NCBI GenBank assembly: GCA_017477255.1
Contig: JAFUXB010000005.1
Span: 57,356 to 121,355, forward strand
Direction: 5' to 3'
DNA: 64,000 nt
DNA from: Bacilli bacterium
GTDB taxonomy: Bacteria > Bacillota_I > Bacilli_A > RFN20 > CAG-826
A program made the position numbers and the translations under genes. How positions within the stretch are numbered: the first letter of the stretch is position 1; each line of letters opens with the position of its first letter. Below are positions 62,183-64,000 of this stretch, in pieces. Under the pieces are notes generated by a model, which saw only the letters and a list, made by a program, of their open reading frames with translations, ran no database searches and was not told the origin of the DNA.

Positions 62183-62962
62183 TTATTCTGAGCTAATATT
62201 TTCAACCAAAAACCTATGCAAACCCTCACTATTTGCAGCTATGACTCCTAAATCTCCAAATTTATATGGCTCACCTTTTAGGTTTGATATTATAGCACCA
62301 CACTCTTTTGCGATTAAAAGTCCAGGTAATAAGTCCCATAAATTTCTTGTTGGTATGATATAAGCGTCAACTAAATGGGTCGCTAAAAATGAAAATTCTA
62401 AGCATGCGGCTCCAAACATTCTAATTTTTCCAACAGATTTAATTATATTTTGATACCAAATAAGTTGTTTATTTAAAATTTCAGGTAATGAATGAGGGAA
62501 ATCACCAAAATCAATTATTGAAATTGAAAGAGGCGTTTCACCATTAAATTTTGGTATTTTTACACCATTTTTATATGCTCCTTCTCCTTTTATTGCATAA
62601 TACTCTTCATTTAAAAATGGAGCATAAACTATGGACATAACAAGTTCATTATCAACAATTAAAGCACATTGGCAGCCAAAAATCTTACTACCTCTAGCCA
62701 TATTAAAAGTACCATCAATTGGATCAATAACCCGTGTTCTCACGCCTATTTTTACTTTTTGATGGGTTTCTTCACTAATAACAACATCACCTGGAAATTC
62801 TACTTCTATTCTTTTTATTAAATATTTTTCAATGTCTTTATCGATTTTAGTAACCACGTCAAAATCACTTTTTTTATCTTGTGCGGGATTATTAAAATAA
62901 AACTTATTAAAAGCATTTTTAAATTCAGCAAGAATAAAATCTTTTTCTTTTAAATATTTCAT
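62183..62962 (-). CDS. Inositol-monophosphatase-family phosphatase
   Basis: A 259-residue enzyme of the Li+-sensitive metal-dependent phosphatase family. Metal-site motifs: ISEET (Glu), IDPIDGTFN (the DPIDGT box) and WDLLPG near the C-terminus in place of WDxAAG. Substrate could be inositol phosphate, fructose-1,6-bisphosphate, PAP or a sugar phosphate. GGAGG precedes the ATG, which directly follows the stop of the upstream membrane-protein gene (TAAATG). Confidence 0.88.
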   Translation of the reverse strand: MKYLKEKDFILAEFKNAFNKFYFNNPAQDKKSDFDVVTKIDKDIEKYLIKRIEVEFPGDVVISEETHQKVKIGVRTRVIDPIDGTFNMARGSKIFGCQCALIVDNELVMSIVYAPFLNEEYYAIKGEGAYKNGVKIPKFNGETPLSISIIDFGDFPHSLPEILNKQLIWYQNIIKSVGKIRMFGAACLEFSFLATHLVDAYIIPTRNLWDLLPGLLIAKECGAIISNLKGEPYKFGDLGVIAANSEGLHRFLVENISSE

Positions 62963-63814
62963 TTAAATCCTCCAAATACCTCTATTAACGATTTCTGGAT
63001 AAAATCTTTGATTTATGTATTTATCAAAAACTTTATTTATATATAAATTATATGCTAAATACCAAATAGGAAAATAAATTAAAAAGAATAAAGCAAATGT
63101 AAAGATGTTTACAATAAAATTACCAATAAATAAAAGGCCAAATGGTAATACTAAAACAATAATAAATCCACCTAACGGGATGAAAACTCTAATCAATATT
63201 GAAAATGAATTTCTAAGTTTAGGTATAAATTTTTCTTCATAAATTGCTGACATGCTTGTAAAAATAAAATACCAAGGTAAAAATACAAAAATTATAATTC
63301 CATAAAAAACAAAAACTAATGGCATAAGTGAATTCAAATTAAAATGAGCAAAGGAATGAAACATCCCAACAAGAAACACCATTATAGGTATAATTATCGA
63401 AAAGAATGCGTTTTGCAATAGGTTTTGCTTAATTCCTAAACCAAAATCGCTGAAATAAAGCATACCTTTTTGCCAACATAGCTTTGTATAAATTCTACTT
63501 AATCCACTAATTACTATTGTAAAAACTAAGAAAGATCCAATGTTAAACAAATTAGAATAATTGTTTACTGAAAACATATTAAAATAGACTTCGTTTTCAT
63601 TAGCACTTCCACTGCTAATTGATTGAAAACCATATGTAATTCCTCTTAAATTTAAGATTGAAACAATAATAAATGGTAAGGCTCCTAAAAAGAAAAACAA
63701 AAAATTCCAAAGCATTTTTCTCCATTGCGTTTTTAATATATCGAAAAAAGCTTGAATCCTACTATGAGGCAAGTTATTTATAGTAAAATCCGATGATGAA
63801 TGTTTATTCTTCAT
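62963..63814 (-). CDS. Polytopic membrane protein, YesL/DUF624-like paralogue
   Basis: A 283-residue protein with about six hydrophobic segments, exactly as long as the protein at 32156 and ending in the same pattern (KVFDKYINQRFYPEIVNRGI). In both places it follows a sugar ABC ATPase gene. An accessory or regulatory role in transport is plausible, but the function is unknown. It overlaps the upstream ATPase gene by 11 bp. Confidence 0.6.
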   Translation of the reverse strand: MKNKHSSSDFTINNLPHSRIQAFFDILKTQWRKMLWNFLFFFLGALPFIIVSILNLRGITYGFQSISSGSANENEVYFNMFSVNNYSNLFNIGSFLVFTIVISGLSRIYTKLCWQKGMLYFSDFGLGIKQNLLQNAFFSIIIPIMVFLVGMFHSFAHFNLNSLMPLVFVFYGIIIFVFLPWYFIFTSMSAIYEEKFIPKLRNSFSILIRVFIPLGGFIIVLVLPFGLLFIGNFIVNIFTFALFFLIYFPIWYLAYNLYINKVFDKYINQRFYPEIVNRGIWRI

Positions 63815-64000
63815 GATACTCCTTCAATATTTCTAAAGTTTCAAAAGAATTAGGGTGCTTTAAAACTTCATCAAGTTTTCCAGATTGAAGATTCTGGCCC
63901 TTATTCATAACAACTAGATTATCTGCAATTGCAAAAATATCTTGTAATTTATGCGTAACAAAAATTATCGAAAGATTTCTTTTTTCTTTTTCTTTTTTTA
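63804..64000 (-). CDS. C-terminal end of an ABC transporter ATPase (cut by the window edge)
   Basis: About 65 codons ending in TAA. The segment LSIIFVTHKLQDIFAIADN contains the H-loop His, followed by LVVMNKGQNLQSGKLDEVL, the usual end of an importer-type ABC domain. The stretch THK in place of THD/THDQ is slightly unusual. The N-terminal Walker motifs lie beyond the right edge. Co-transcribed with the membrane protein, whose start it overlaps. Confidence 0.8.
   Translation of the reverse strand, partial: KKEKEKRNLSIIFVTHKLQDIFAIADNLVVMNKGQNLQSGKLDEVLKHPNSFETLEILKEYHEE

Noticed and set aside
62205..62234. An eighth possible copy of the dispersed ~30-bp element
   Set aside because: It lies inside the coding 3' end of the inositol-monophosphatase-family gene, needs a gap to align, and codes for a normal C-terminus. 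All other copies are intergenic, so chance resemblance is more likely.

Overview
The window is very AT-rich and densely packed. All three standard stops are used: TAA mostly, TAG ending hypA and TGA ending the gene at 26683-27480. Tryptophan is TGG, so this is the standard code and not the Mycoplasma code. Many lipoproteins, Gram-positive-type binding-protein transporters, PlsY and the absence of outer-membrane or LPxTG features suggest a monoderm low-GC lineage. An uncultured gut Bacillota near Acholeplasma/Anaeroplasma or the RF39-type groups would fit, but no rRNA or tRNA is present to prove it. I saw no tRNA, rRNA, CRISPR array or intact insertion sequence.

Layout. (1) 1-6.4 kb, minus strand: an exo/endonuclease/phosphatase-family membrane protein, a tocopherol-cyclase-like protein, and hypB - a large Fe-S/FAD oxidoreductase - hypA. 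(2) 6.7-25.9 kb: a fructan-type locus. The minus operon holds a cytosolic GH32, a 63-residue membrane protein, a GH32 lipoprotein, a complete Opp/Dpp-family ABC transporter, a large surface protein and two more GH32 lipoproteins. A divergent LacI regulator and a xylulokinase-like FGGY kinase face it, with LacI-type operators between. (3) 26-29.1 kb: a second hypB, a YwaF/TMEM164-like membrane protein and a flavoprotein. (4) 29.4-49.7 kb: a locus built from five DUF4185 (GH183) proteins, one DUF2961 (GH172) protein, a CUT1 sugar transporter, two enlarged MsmK-type ATPases, a surface glycan-binding protein, and a ribokinase fused to a KdsD-type arabinose-5-phosphate isomerase, with a divergent AraC regulator. 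(5) 50-62 kb: three GH43 proteins, a lipoprotein with repeated modules, a second CUT1 transporter and plsY. (6) 62.2-64 kb: an inositol-monophosphatase-family protein, a membrane protein and the end of another ABC ATPase.

The most interesting reading is region 4. GH183 and GH172 are families with reported endo-D-arabinanase and exo-D-arabinofuranosidase activity. The fused kinase-isomerase would take D-arabinose to D-arabinose-5-phosphate and then D-ribulose-5-phosphate. Together they look like a complete D-arabinan utilisation system, possibly fed by actinobacterial arabinogalactan or lipoarabinomannan, with the GH43 locus next door acting on the rest of the polymer. This assignment is inference from families and context.

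Other structure: a ~30-bp element recurs seven times, always between gene modules. Two large surface proteins end in the same KKGCGG-transmembrane-Lys tail, and both are followed by a strong intercistronic hairpin. Five genes appear to be leaderless. One DUF4185 gene carries a TAA exactly where its paralogues have a conserved Gln.
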